From: Moanibacter sp965226025
Lineage (GTDB): Bacteria > Verrucomicrobiota > Verrucomicrobiia > Opitutales > UBA2987
Assembly (NCBI GenBank): GCA_965226025.1
Contig: CBDDCD010000003.1
Coordinates: 2,666,001 to 2,730,000 of the forward strand
DNA: 64,000 bases
Direction: 5' to 3'
Of this stretch, positions 8,598 through 17,751 are shown in pieces; the first letter of the stretch is position 1, and the number at the start of each line of letters is the position of its first letter. Position numbers and translations under genes: made by a program. Below the pieces are notes generated by a model. The model saw only the letters and a list, made by a program, of their open reading frames with translations, was not told where the DNA came from and searched no databases.

Positions 8598-8992
8598 TCA
8601 GCTGTCGTCCGGGCTTGGGGCGGGAGCAAGGCTTTTCCATGCGAAGAGGAAAATCACGAGAAAGAGAATGTCCGCCCAGGCCAGCGGAATCCACATGAAG
8701 GGTATTCCCTGAGTGAATTGATACCAGAATATCGTTCCGCAATAGGCGACTTTTAATGCGATTCCATAGAGAATGAGTTCCCTATTCTTCAATGGATCAC
8801 TGGCGATTCGGAAGAACATGGCAGCGAATATCAACAAGAGCAGGGCGGAAATTGGACATAACCCAGATGATTGGGAGGTTCGACCCCGAACCGCTGAAAT
8901 ATGCTGTTTGCAGTTGATAGGAATGCGATGGCCAATATGCCATCATACAGCCCTGCGGTAATGAACAGTGGCTTGATCCAATTTTTACTCAT
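8598..8992 (-). pseudogene. Four-helix membrane protein, frameshifted
   Basis: From ATG 8992 the frame reads MSKNWIKPLFITAGLYDGIL with a membrane helix, continues to NHLGYVQF, and then stops. In the next frame ALLLLIFAAMFFRIAS resumes and runs through three more helices to 8598. Joined, they form a protein of about 130 residues with four membrane helices. The lesion is near 8855-8870. I recognise the general type (small four-helix membrane protein of unknown function) but no named family. Confidence 0.6.
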
Positions 8993-9125
8993 ATCTTTGC
9001 CTCCTCTTCTTGCTCTTGCCTAAGTCGGCGCCTATTGCGCCGGCGATGCCGAAATTTCTCTCTGCGTTCTCTTGTAAGAGGCGTCCCTCTTTTTTAAGCG
9101 GTTATCATTGCGATAAAACCGATCT

Positions 9126-9515
9126 TCACTGTGCTGCCCATCCGATCAGAAAGGAGCAGACACCAACCAGGACGCAGATCACTGGGATCGGGAATAGAAG
9201 CCTGAAGGATTCCCGCCATGCGGTGAGAAAGCAGATCAACGGCATCGTGATTAAACCAAGAATTAAGCTCGGCGACGCAAACTGCACGTAGACTGAAGGG
9301 AGCTCTACAGCTTTCAGGCTAAAGGCGAACATCATATTGACGAAGCCAAGCCCCCAGAACGAAATGTGGCCCAATCGTGTCATCCGACGGCGAAAGGAAG
9401 AATAACCTTCCAACCATCCTTCCCGGTGGAAATATAAACCAATTATAGCTCCCGTAGTAACACCACCGAGCATGCCTATCCATCCAGCTAGAAGATTGAG
9501 ATCCGCGCTTTCCAT
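9126..9515 (-). CDS. Four-helix membrane protein of unknown function
   Basis: A 129-residue protein with four predicted membrane helices (about 8-28, 48-68, 80-96, 104-126) and an arginine-rich loop FRRRMTRLG. No motif suggests an activity. It is on the same strand as the broken gene 8598-8992 and the DUF4105 gene, so the three may once have been one transcription unit. Confidence 0.55.
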   Translation of the reverse strand: MESADLNLLAGWIGMLGGVTTGAIIGLYFHREGWLEGYSSFRRRMTRLGHISFWGLGFVNMMFAFSLKAVELPSVYVQFASPSLILGLITMPLICFLTAWRESFRLLFPIPVICVLVGVCSFLIGWAAQ

Positions 9516-9687
9516 TGTCGTGAAGTCAACCGACCCGGTTGACTTGCGAATCGGGATTCAGGACTCCTCATTCCTGCTCAATCGGGCATCCTTCGGGCCG
9601 CCAACCATGTGACATCGAAATCGACGGCCGTCGATCTAAATGTCACTTAATCTTGCTCCCGGCTGATTCTATACTCGGTGCCATAAA

Positions 9688-10794
9688 TAATTGCGCATAA
9701 CGGCTTAGATGATACCGCAGAGTTTTCGGAGGGTTTCGTTCCCCGTTGCCCATTCCTGAAACTTGCTTTCCACCCGGTCGGAGACTTCATCGATACAGGC
9801 GAAGTACTGGTTGTGAATGCAGAGTCGACGGGTCAGTTTCCAGATCCGTTCAATGGGGTTGAGTTCCGGACTGTAAGGAGGCAGAAAGTCCTGCTCGAAT
9901 ACATCAGCGCATTCCTCGCGCCAGCTTTTATGCAGAAGCCCATGATGGTAGCGCGCATTGTCTGAGAGGAGTACCGTTTTCCCGGGTGAACGGCTTGTCC
10001 GTTGTCTCAAAAGCTTCAAGAATCCCCAGAAACTGTCAGCATTAAAGCGGTCCTCTTCTCTGGCATAGATAAACTTGCCGTCGCGCAAACGGACCGCGCC
10101 GAAGTAACCGACTTTCTCGCGCGTGGGCGCATGCATTAAGATCGGCTCCTTCACCTCTGGAGGCACCCACATGCGGCAACGCGAACCGTACTGTTGGAAA
10201 TGCACTTCATCTAAAGACCAAAGATCTATCTCAGGGTCCTTTGCTAGTCGACGGAGTTTTTTTTATGCGCCTGTTGTGCCACCGGATCGGCCCGCGCAAG
10301 GACCGGACGAGGTTTGCGCTGGCGAAAGTCCAACTGTCGGAAGAGGCGCTGACATTGCCGTACGCTCAGCTCAATCTGCCAGTTCTCTTTAAGCCACCGA
10401 GACAGCGTCTTGCCGTCCCACAGGTTAACCGCCATACCGTGTTCGCGGGGACTCTCCCGAAGAATCCCATCCAACTGCTTCAGTTCCCTTTCACTCAAAC
10501 GGGAGGGTCGGCCCCGCCCTGGGCTTTCGGCCAGACCGCTCAGCCCGTCCTGATTAAGACGTTGCGCACCCAATACTGCACCGTGCGCGGACTGTCGCCA
10601 AGATAACCGGCCACCTGATGGGCGCTCAACCCTTGGGCCACCAATAAGACGCCATGGAGGCGATGGTCGTAACGAGATTGCTCGCTGCGACGAATTTCAT
10701 CTTGTAAAACCAAGATCATTTCCTCGGAATCTGTGATAGTTAATGCACGCATAACAAAGAAAGGACATAACACCATCTCTCGTATGCGCAATTA
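9688..10794 (-). mobile_element. IS630-family insertion sequence
   Basis: Terminal inverted repeats TAATTGCGCATA at 9688-9699 and 10783-10794 bound a 1.1-kb element holding one split IS630-type transposase gene. IS630 elements insert at TA, and each end here starts with TA, consistent with the family's TA duplication. Confidence 0.8.
9705..10752 (-). pseudogene. IS630 transposase, one likely programmed and one inactivating frameshift
   Basis: Three frames make up the protein. Frame 1 (from ATG 10752) is the helix-turn-helix part (MRALTITDSEEM to SPRTVQYWVR). A one-base loss near 10560 shifts to frame 2 (RLNQDGLSGLAES to VAQQAHKK). Frame 2 then meets eight A (minus strand, 10257-10264), and a -1 slip enters frame 3 (KKLRRLAKDPEIDLWSLDEV), which carries the DDE core: LDEVHF, LLSDNARYHH and SPELNPIERIWK. 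The A8 slip fits programmed -1 frameshifting known in this family; the first break looks like decay. Confidence 0.8.
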
Positions 10795-10841
10795 AATTTG
10801 TCGTTCTGTATAGCCTGCAGTTCGTGGGAAGAGGCTTTAAT

Positions 10842-10921
10842 TTTCGCGCAGTTGGATAGCTTTGACCGGAAAGGTCTGGGCGATCCGAATCCTGAAGGTG
10901 CTCACCTTCCTCGAGAGGGTG
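10842..10921 (+). pseudogene. Relic of the 5' end of the NlpC/P60-like gene
   Basis: These bases repeat 11332-11411 of the intact gene downstream, sharing GGTCTGGGCGATCCGAAT and AAGGTGCTCACCTTCCTCG, with weaker similarity back to about 10808. An in-frame TAA precedes the conserved part. It ends where the broken histidine phosphatase begins, so a deletion joined two gene ends. Confidence 0.65.
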
Positions 10922-11087
10922 CTGTGGGATCTACTCTGAGGTCGGCCTTCCCGCCATGACGTACCAGGAATACCACCAGAGGCTCGCCCTCTGGCGCAGA
11001 AGCAACCGTATCCTGCCCGAGTGAACAGCCGATCAATACTATGGCTGCGAGTAACGCGACAATTGTGGTCATGGTCAGCGTCCTCAT
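10922..11087 (-). pseudogene. Histidine phosphatase lipoprotein, N-terminal stub
   Basis: The frame opens MRTLTMTTIVALLAAIVLIG with a lipobox LIGC, then VVFLVRHGGKAD, the RHG catalytic motif of the histidine phosphatase (phosphoglycerate mutase-like) superfamily. Homology ends after about 53 residues, where the sequence turns into the relic at 10842-10921. Only the signal and first strand remain, so no active enzyme is possible. Confidence 0.65.
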
Positions 11088-11310
11088 GGTTGTCTATCCG
11101 ACGACTGTGATTAAAGGATGCAAATGCGGCGGCGCCTCCCTTCTGCTGGAACATAGCGAGATTGCAGTCATAGGGGAAGCACAGATGTTGATCGAACATT
11201 ACGCAATATGAGGTAGGTTTCGTCGCGTTAAAAAGGCCAACCCACGGCCCGGACATTGCTTCGTCAAGACTTGCTTGATCTTGCTCTGGTCCGATTCTAG
11301 TCTGTAGATC

Positions 11311-12387
11311 GTGAGAAGAGGCGTTGACATTCTTCGTAGTTGGATCTTTGCGACTGGGAAGGTCTGGGCGATCCGAATATTGAAGGTGCTCACCTTCCTC
11401 GTGAGCGTGCTGCTGGTCTACGAGATCGTCCACACGGTCTTTCTACCGAACACGACCGGGTGGGGCATTCTCGCCTGGATGGAAGAGCCCGCGTCGGAAG
11501 GTCCCTCCTCTTTGGCGGCGTCGGAGGACCGTGGTTCTTTCGAAGAGCTTCTTTCCTACGATGGGGTAATGTCCAACCCCACTCTGGACGCCTCGATACT
11601 TGGATCGCTTGGTCTTTTCGTCGTTTTGCTGTGGTTTTTGCTGCGTCCCGTGCAACGGTCGGACGAACGTCGGTTGAGGTTGAGGACGATCCTCATTTCC
11701 GTGATGGGGATCTCGTTCGCCGTGTTTCTGGCACTGGTTTGCGTGGCGCTCCTTGGCAAGGGGGCGAAAGAGAGCGAAATCAGCAAGGCATCCTGGGAAA
11801 AGATCAGGGACCAATTGCAAGTAGGTGACGTTATCGCCTATCGACTGGAAAAGTGGAGCGCCCGAAAGGAGATCTTCCTACGCGGTGACCTGGCTTTGGT
11901 CGGCTACCGCCTGTTCAAGTACGGCCACTTGGCCATCGTGGTGGCGGACCCAGTCGATCCCGGCATGAAAGTCCTTTTTACCAGCCAGAGCTTCAAAGGA
12001 GTAAATGTGGACGAGGACCTCGACACTCTCAAAACTCACAACTGGGATGCCTACCGGCTGGATCGGTGGGAGCGAATCGACAAGCAGCGTTTCAACCAGT
12101 ATGTCGATCACTGTCGGAATGCCGCCGGCCATTTGACGGGTTACGACTTCACCGGTATGTTCGCCCTTTGGAATGCGAACCTGAAGCCAACTGAAAAGGA
12201 AGACATCAGCACCGAGTACATCTGTTCCACGGCCGTGGTGACCATCCTCCACTACGCGGGTTTTGAGAGCGATGCCATCCAGCGCGACGGCTGGTTCGAC
12301 CTCGTCACACCCAATCAGGTGGTGAAGGCAATGGGCCGGTTCATTCCTCTCCCCCAAGAAGGAGTGGCTCCTGTAGAAAGCAGGTAA
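11311..12387 (+). CDS. Permuted NlpC/P60 (YiiX-like) membrane-anchored hydrolase
   Basis: A 358-residue protein with N-terminal membrane helices (about 22-45, 95-115, 130-150) and a C-terminal permuted papain-like domain: LQVGDVIAYR, FKYGHLAIVV (catalytic His), TGYDFTGMFALWNA, TEYICSTAVVTILHYAG (catalytic Cys) and TPNQVVKA. Family members act as peptidases or amidases on peptides or lipids; the target here is unknown. The start is GTG at 11311. A relic of the same 5' end lies 490 bp upstream. The gene is followed by two hairpin repeats. Confidence 0.8.
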   Translation: MRRGVDILRSWIFATGKVWAIRILKVLTFLVSVLLVYEIVHTVFLPNTTGWGILAWMEEPASEGPSSLAASEDRGSFEELLSYDGVMSNPTLDASILGSLGLFVVLLWFLLRPVQRSDERRLRLRTILISVMGISFAVFLALVCVALLGKGAKESEISKASWEKIRDQLQVGDVIAYRLEKWSARKEIFLRGDLALVGYRLFKYGHLAIVVADPVDPGMKVLFTSQSFKGVNVDEDLDTLKTHNWDAYRLDRWERIDKQRFNQYVDHCRNAAGHLTGYDFTGMFALWNANLKPTEKEDISTEYICSTAVVTILHYAGFESDAIQRDGWFDLVTPNQVVKAMGRFIPLPQEGVAPVESR

Positions 12388-12478
12388 AGCCCGCTTTTCT
12401 CACCAAATTTCCGACCTGCTTGTCGGGGTTTAGTCTCTCTCCTGCCGCGCGGTTGTTCGGCCGCCAAAAAAGCGGGCT
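12388..12478. repeat. Hairpin repeat family 2, full copy
   Basis: Arms AGCCCGCTTTT (12388-12398) and AAAAGCGGGCT (12468-12478) enclose 69 bp. It starts directly after the TAA of the NlpC/P60-like gene and shares its terminal CTAG with the family 1 repeat that follows. Another full copy is at 50960-51053 and a half copy at 37773-37786. It may act as a terminator. Confidence 0.8.
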
Positions 12479-12545
12479 AGGAGACTGTCGGACTTTGATG
12501 TTCGATTGCTTCGCAAGTGACCAGATTCGTCCGACAGATTCCTAG
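12477..12545. repeat. Hairpin repeat family 1, copy A
   Basis: CTAGGAGACTGTCGGAC and GTCCGACAGATTCCTAG face each other around about 35 bp containing TTCGATTGCTTCGCAAGT. That loop is nearly the same in copy C (41987-42055), showing common descent. Confidence 0.85.
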
Positions 12546-12582
12546 CCTCAGAACTCGCTATTATGCGGGTTGTCGGGGTGGG

Positions 12583-14880
12583 TAGAATCGCAAGTAGAAT
12601 TCCCGACTTTTAACGAGAGAAAGAAAACGGTAGGCTTCTCCTTCGAAGAACTAATTCGAAGAAAATGGAGAAACCTACCGAGCAAGAAGAGTCCTGCCAA
12701 CAATGCCTCCTTGGGGTAGACAAGCGTAATCCCTGCCTGACGGTCTATCGGGACCTGAGCAAAGGCCAATTGCAGGTCTATTACGGCCATGAGCTATTGG
12801 AAGTGGTGGGGGACGATCGCGAGCAGGTTGGATTCAAGATTCTGGTGGGACGGCTCTATAATGCGGGGTTGAAGATAGGGTGCTTACAGAGACAATTTGA
12901 GGTTGACCCCAAGACGATGAAGCGGTGGGGCGAGGCCCTGCAAAGTGGCGATGCCGAAACCCTGGGCCGGGTGTTGGCGGGGCGCCGGTGGCATCGCAAA
13001 TTGACCCGGGAAATACGGAGTTTTGTGCGGGTGCGCTTTTTTGAGATCTATGAGCAGAGCCGGTACGCTTACAGCAAGAAGATACGCGGTGAGATCGAGG
13101 AGGTGTTCGCAGTCAGCCTCAGTGGGGAAACCCTGCGCCCTTTGTTTAAGGAGCTCAAAGAGGCCTTGGCCAAGGAGGCCGAGCAGAGGAGGGGGCAAAA
13201 TCGGGAGACTGCCTGGGATTCTCCCAAGGGTTCACCCTTGCAGGCAGAGCAGGAGCAAGCAGAAAACAAGGCCGAAGGCGAAGAGGAGAATCGCAAGGAG
13301 TCTCCCGATTTTACCACGGGCAGTTCCGAATCGGTGCAGTGGTGTCGACATTTAGGGGTGCTGGTATTCAGTGAAGGGCTCGGGCAAGTGGCTCAGATAG
13401 ATGGCGAAGAGGGCTGGCTTTTGAAGCAATGGCTGGCCTGCGCGCTGTTGGCCGCGGTGAATATCGAGCAGAGCAAACTGCTCGATCTGGAAGACCTGCA
13501 AAAGCTCATCGGGCGAGTCCTCTATACGCCCCATCTGCAACGCCAAAGGCTCAGCGCCCTGGCCCATGAAGCGCTTTTAAGAGCGATCCTCAGGGTGAAC
13601 GCGAGGAACCTGAATGTTTCTTGTGAGCAGAGCTTTTATTATGATCCGCACACCAAACATTACACCGGCATGAGCAAGCTCCTGGCGGGCTGGTGTCCCA
13701 CCATCCGTTTGGCCGACAAAGCGCTTCACAGCGATTTTATTCATACCCTGAAGGGCTCTCCGGTCTATTTTGCCAGCACCGACAACTACGAGGATATAAG
13801 GAAACGGTTTATCCCCAACTGCGAAGCGATGCTCGAATTGGTAGAGGTGCCTGCGGATAAGAAGGTGAGCATTTACGTGGACCGGGCGATCGCCGCGGAC
13901 TGGTTTTACGAAGCCATCCTGGAGCATCCTCAACTCGAAATCATCACCTGGGAAAAAGGTTTCAAGGCCAGCCCCTGCAACGGATCGACGGACAACTGCG
14001 CCTGCTGCGCCCCAGAAACCATGCCGAAGATCTCCAGGAGTATTATCTTTGCTATCAGCGGGGCCCGTGGAAAAAGAATCCTCATCTTACCCAATGGGTG
14101 GTGGAAGCGACCAATCCCAGAAATCAAACCATTACGGTGAGCATCTTAGGGACCGACCCAAAAGCCCCCGATGAAGCAGTCCTCAAAGGGATGTTCAGTC
14201 GCTGGATTCAGGAGAATGATTTCAAATACCTCGATAAGCACTTTGGGATTAATCAGATCACCTCTTATCGCACCATCCACTACCAGCGCTTAGCCCAACA
14301 CCTTGAGGATAGGCAGGAGAAAAGCGGTGCCGCTAAAGCACTCTTGAAGCAGAAAACCCAATCCACCGAAGCATTGAAAAGACTGCTCCTGGCCGAACAT
14401 GCCCATCCGGGCCAAAGCACCTCAAGGAGCGCCATGATCGCTCGCCTCGATCACAAGCTCAATGCCCTCCAACTCGAAGGGGAGCAAATCGAGACCGAAT
14501 GCTCGCGCCTGGAGCGACTCATTGAGCAGAACTATGTCCGCCTGGACACCTCCAACAAATCCATCATGGATGCCTTGAAAATCCTCGCCCGCAATAGTTT
14601 CTACAAGCAGTTTGAACCCTTTAAAGAAGGCTACGACAACTATCGTGACGACCACGATCTGTTTCGCAATCTGACTCACTGCGACGGCGCCCTCATAGAG
14701 AGGGGCGCAACCGTCGAAGCGCATCTATTCCCAACCGCAAACTATTCCCCTCATTTGCAGCAAGTCGTGATTGAGTACCTCCAGACTCTCAACCAGAACC
14801 CGCTCCTGATGCCCGACCGCTCGGGCCGAACCATTACCTTCCAACTCGGCTATAAATCGAGATTTAAACTTGCGATTGCA
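12583..14880 (+). mobile_element. DDE-type insertion sequence, unassigned family
   Basis: Imperfect terminal inverted repeats begin AATCGCAAGT at 12586-12595 and end with its complement at 14868-14877; about 20 of 27 aligned positions match. Inside is one transposase gene with a frameshift. A hairpin (12629-12680) covers the transposase start. No target duplication is evident. Confidence 0.7.
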
Positions 14881-14883
14881 TAG
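12665..14883 (+). pseudogene. Transposase of unassigned DDE family, one frameshift
   Basis: Frame 1 starts MEKPTEQEESCQQC. It has an N-terminal helix-turn-helix zone (FEVDPKTMKRWGEAL), an acidic linker, then a catalytic-looking core with YYDPHTKHYTG, STDNYEDIRKRF and VDRAIAADWFYEAI. Near 13965 the frame shifts by -1 into PLQRIDGQLRLLRPRNHAED and runs to 14883 with a long helical, coiled-coil-like tail. The start ATG is buried in a hairpin (GGTAGG and TTCTCC pairing with GGAGAA and CCTACC). Acidic residues in these blocks could form a DDE triad, but I cannot assign the IS family. Confidence 0.65.
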
Positions 14884-14888
14884 CTCCT

Positions 14889-16415
14889 TTAAAGGGGCAA
14901 GATAGTGAGGTCTGAGCCTACGATCTCGACCGCGAACATATTTTCATAGTGGCGATACCATTCACTCTGAAAGCGGGCCTCAGGGTCGTATTTTTTCTTC
15001 AGTCTAAGAAAGGCAGGGAACTGGAGATAGCATTTGAGGACCTGCTCGCGAGTTGCCCATCGGTGGTAGGTGAGAAAGTAGCTACCGCCGTATTGTATTC
15101 CGCGGTCAATCAGTCGCCGAAAATCTTCTTTGGCCTTCCGTAGACCATCGGCATCGTGTCGAACGTGCAAATTGAAGATGATAGAGGCATAGCGCTCCTT
15201 AGCCCAAGGGAGAAAGGTCTCATCGTCCTTTTCAATGAGTCGAATAGTCCCGTAAATCAGGTTCACATCGTTTTCCAGGAAATCGGCTCGAACATCCTCG
15301 AGAAAATCTCCTAATGCCGGGCGTCGGACGTAAATCTCCGTTATCATCTCAGTTCCGTTCTGGAGCGCGTCGAGTCGTCCGCTGAGCTTCTCGTGATAGT
15401 CCTCAATGTAGGCACTCATCTGGTGTGTGTCAGACCAGTAAATCTGGCCCGCGGTGGAGAGGTACTATTCTGAGTACCGAGTGAACACTTGGCCACGATC
15501 GACGTGGGCAAGGCGGATCAGTTCGACCCAATTTTTCTCCAGGAGTTTCGCCTGCTTCTCTGGAATTGGGGTGCTGTCCGGCACCGGGCGGTAGCATGAA
15601 AAGACGCCCTTTCGCAAACCAGTGTCCGAATTGAGGTCCGTGGAATACTGGAAGTCTCCGTAGAGAAATCCCTTTTCGATCCGTTCTTCGAAACGTGCCG
15701 CCAGCTCTCCTGTATCGATCACTTCCACAACCCGTTCGATCTTCCGACGCCGGGACAGGCGAAGACGCACGGATGCGATGATTCCGAATAACCCGTACCC
15801 TCCAATAGCAAGCTGGAAGAGCTCCTTATTCTCTGTCCGACTACACCGTCGAGTCTCTCCATTTGCATCGACCAGGGTGAAGGAAGCAACATCGTCTACA
15901 ATCGGTTTGTAGCGGAGACCCCTTCCGTGGGCGTTGGCGGCGAGAGCTCCTCCAAGGCTTAAGCGGTCGGCTCCGGTTTGCTTTTGGATGATTCCCCACT
16001 GCCGTTCCTCTCCACGCTGCTCACGAAGCAGGTACTTAATCAACTCTGGCCATTGGATTCCGGCGCCAACTTCGATCTCTCCCCTTTCAGAATCGAAATC
16101 CAGCACCTCGTTCAACTCCCTGGCGTCGATAAGGATCGTATCTGAACCAAACTGCTGCCCACCCATGGCATGTTTCGTGGCTGCGATGCTTACGGCCCGA
16201 CCTTCGGAGCGAGCGCCCCGTAGTACTTCCTGAAGGGCTTCGATCGAGACCGGCCGCACGATCTTGTCTACGCGAGTTCGATTGAGCTGCGAGTGAATGT
16301 CGTTTACCCAGATACCGGTAGATTGGGAACTTGACCTTAATATCGTCGAGGGCATGAGCGCGGCGCTGGTCGCGGCGGAAGCGCTCAACTCCAGAAACTC
16401 TCTTCGAGTCAGCAT
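14889..16415 (-). pseudogene. Tat-exported FAD-linked oxidoreductase with one in-frame TAG
   Basis: The 508-codon frame starts MLTRREFLELSASAATSAAL, a twin-arginine signal, followed by an FAD_binding_4 (PCMH-type) domain: VRPVSIEALQEVLRGAR, SIAATKHAMGGQQFG, the glycine turn SLGGALAANAHGRG, and IGGYGLFGIIASVRLRL. A TAG at 15465-15467 interrupts RYSE*YLSTAGQIYW, yet the same frame then runs intact to 14889 with a coherent C-terminal domain ending VGSDLTILPL. The protein resembles sugar-lactone or alditol oxidases. The single stop probably replaces tyrosine. It is divergent from the gene at 16492. Confidence 0.8.
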
Positions 16416-16491
16416 GATTTCCTCCTTGTTATTGATTCTGCCGCAGCTTGTAAAAACAGCCTAGAATGTAGAGATAAGCGGCCAAGACCCA

Positions 16492-17482
16492 ATGGAAAAA
16501 GATCGGAATCGTCACGATTCTAATCGCCTTCCTCTGTTTTAGCGCCGCGCACCGACTGAGGGCCCAGAACGAGCTTCTTGTCTACTACAAGGGAGAAATG
16601 CTGCCGGCCTATTACATCGACAAGCAAAGGCCGTATGTGCTGATCGACGGCAAGCGGAAAGCGGCATCGTATCAGAAAACAGACGTCAAGGAAACGGGTT
16701 CATTTGGCGAGGGTCGAGTAAGGCTAAAAGTTATTGAAGAGGAACTGGGGAGACCTGCGAAGGCCGAGCGTGTTCAGAGGATAAACAGGAAAGCATTCAA
16801 GTATGTGGTCGAGGTTACGGCAGACAGAGATCTGAAGTTTTGCTACGGTATTCTTCCATATTTGGTGAGCGGAAACGCTATGCTCTTTTATAAGACGATC
16901 GGAACCTTGAGAAGAGGAGAATCGAAGAGGTTGACCATCGAGACATCCGAATTTGTTGAGACAGTGGGAGCTTTCCACGTATTCTCTGAGGGCAATGAGA
17001 TAAGAAACGATCAGATCGAGGTCTATTCGATCAGGGAAGAAACCAAGAGATTGAACAAGGCACCGACCGATGTGTCGGTCATCCGTTTAACCGATACTGA
17101 AAGGTATCATCCTCACCTACTGTCGCCGGACGGGACAAGACTAGCCACCTTTCGAGACCGCGGTACTCACACCTCTTTGATCGTTCTCGACTTGGAGAGC
17201 ATGAGATTGGTCAAGGAGGTAAGGATTGGTAAGCACTCCGACTGGATCTACGGACTCGACTGGATCTCTGCCGCGGAAGCAATATTTGTCCTCGCGCCCG
17301 GTAATGAGGAGGAGGTTTTTGACCCTTCGGTCCGCCGCGCAGACCGGGATTATAATCTTTACCGTTATAGATTGGGTGACGAGAAGGCGGAAGAAGATCA
17401 AGGATTTAGAGAAGGCTATAACAACCTTGACAGAGAGGTAAATCTGAGGGTGACGGCGAGACTGCGGGGCAAACATTGGTAA
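16492..17482 (+). pseudogene. Exported protein of unknown function, 5' frameshift
   Basis: ATG 16492 leads into a run of five A. Removing one A gives MEKIGIVTILIAFLCFSAAH, a clear signal peptide, then NELLVYYKGEMLPAYYIDKQ. The following 290 residues include a beta-rich middle and a C-terminal part with SPDGTRLATFRDRGTHTSL, a WD40/TolB-like propeller strand pattern. As it stands, translation could start only inside (ATG 16598). TAA at 17480 ends the frame, but the same frame continues afterwards (see 17519). It is divergently arranged with the FAD oxidoreductase. Confidence 0.5.
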
Positions 17483-17518
17483 TTCCGTCACCGGGAACGA
17501 GCGGGCGCTTCCTGGACC

Positions 17519-17751
17519 TTGATGGACAAGCTAAACGTCGAGCCCGGAGTAAAATTAAACTTCGGTTCCGATTCGTTGCTGGAGCAGGAAGTCTACATTA
17601 GGGACTTTTCTTTCGATCCCGACAAGATCTACCTATTCAGCAACCACCGAAGCGGTAGGATATATTCCAGAGGTGTAGTATTTTTCGATACCATGCTAAG
17701 GCGCTGAAGTGGTATCTGAAGGCGGCCGAACAAGGAGAGAGTGAAGCCCAA
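17519..17751 (+). pseudogene. Sel1-repeat gene, part upstream of IS insertions
   Basis: From 17519 the frame reads MMDKLNVEPGVKLNFGSDSL and ends near RIYSRGVVFFDT. A one-base shift then gives AKALKWYLKAAEQGESEAQ, a typical Sel1 repeat (tetratricopeptide-like helix pair). The IS1634-type element enters right after the codon for this last Q. The continuation is at 21834. The origin of the N-terminal part is unclear; it may belong to the preceding propeller-like gene. Confidence 0.55.
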
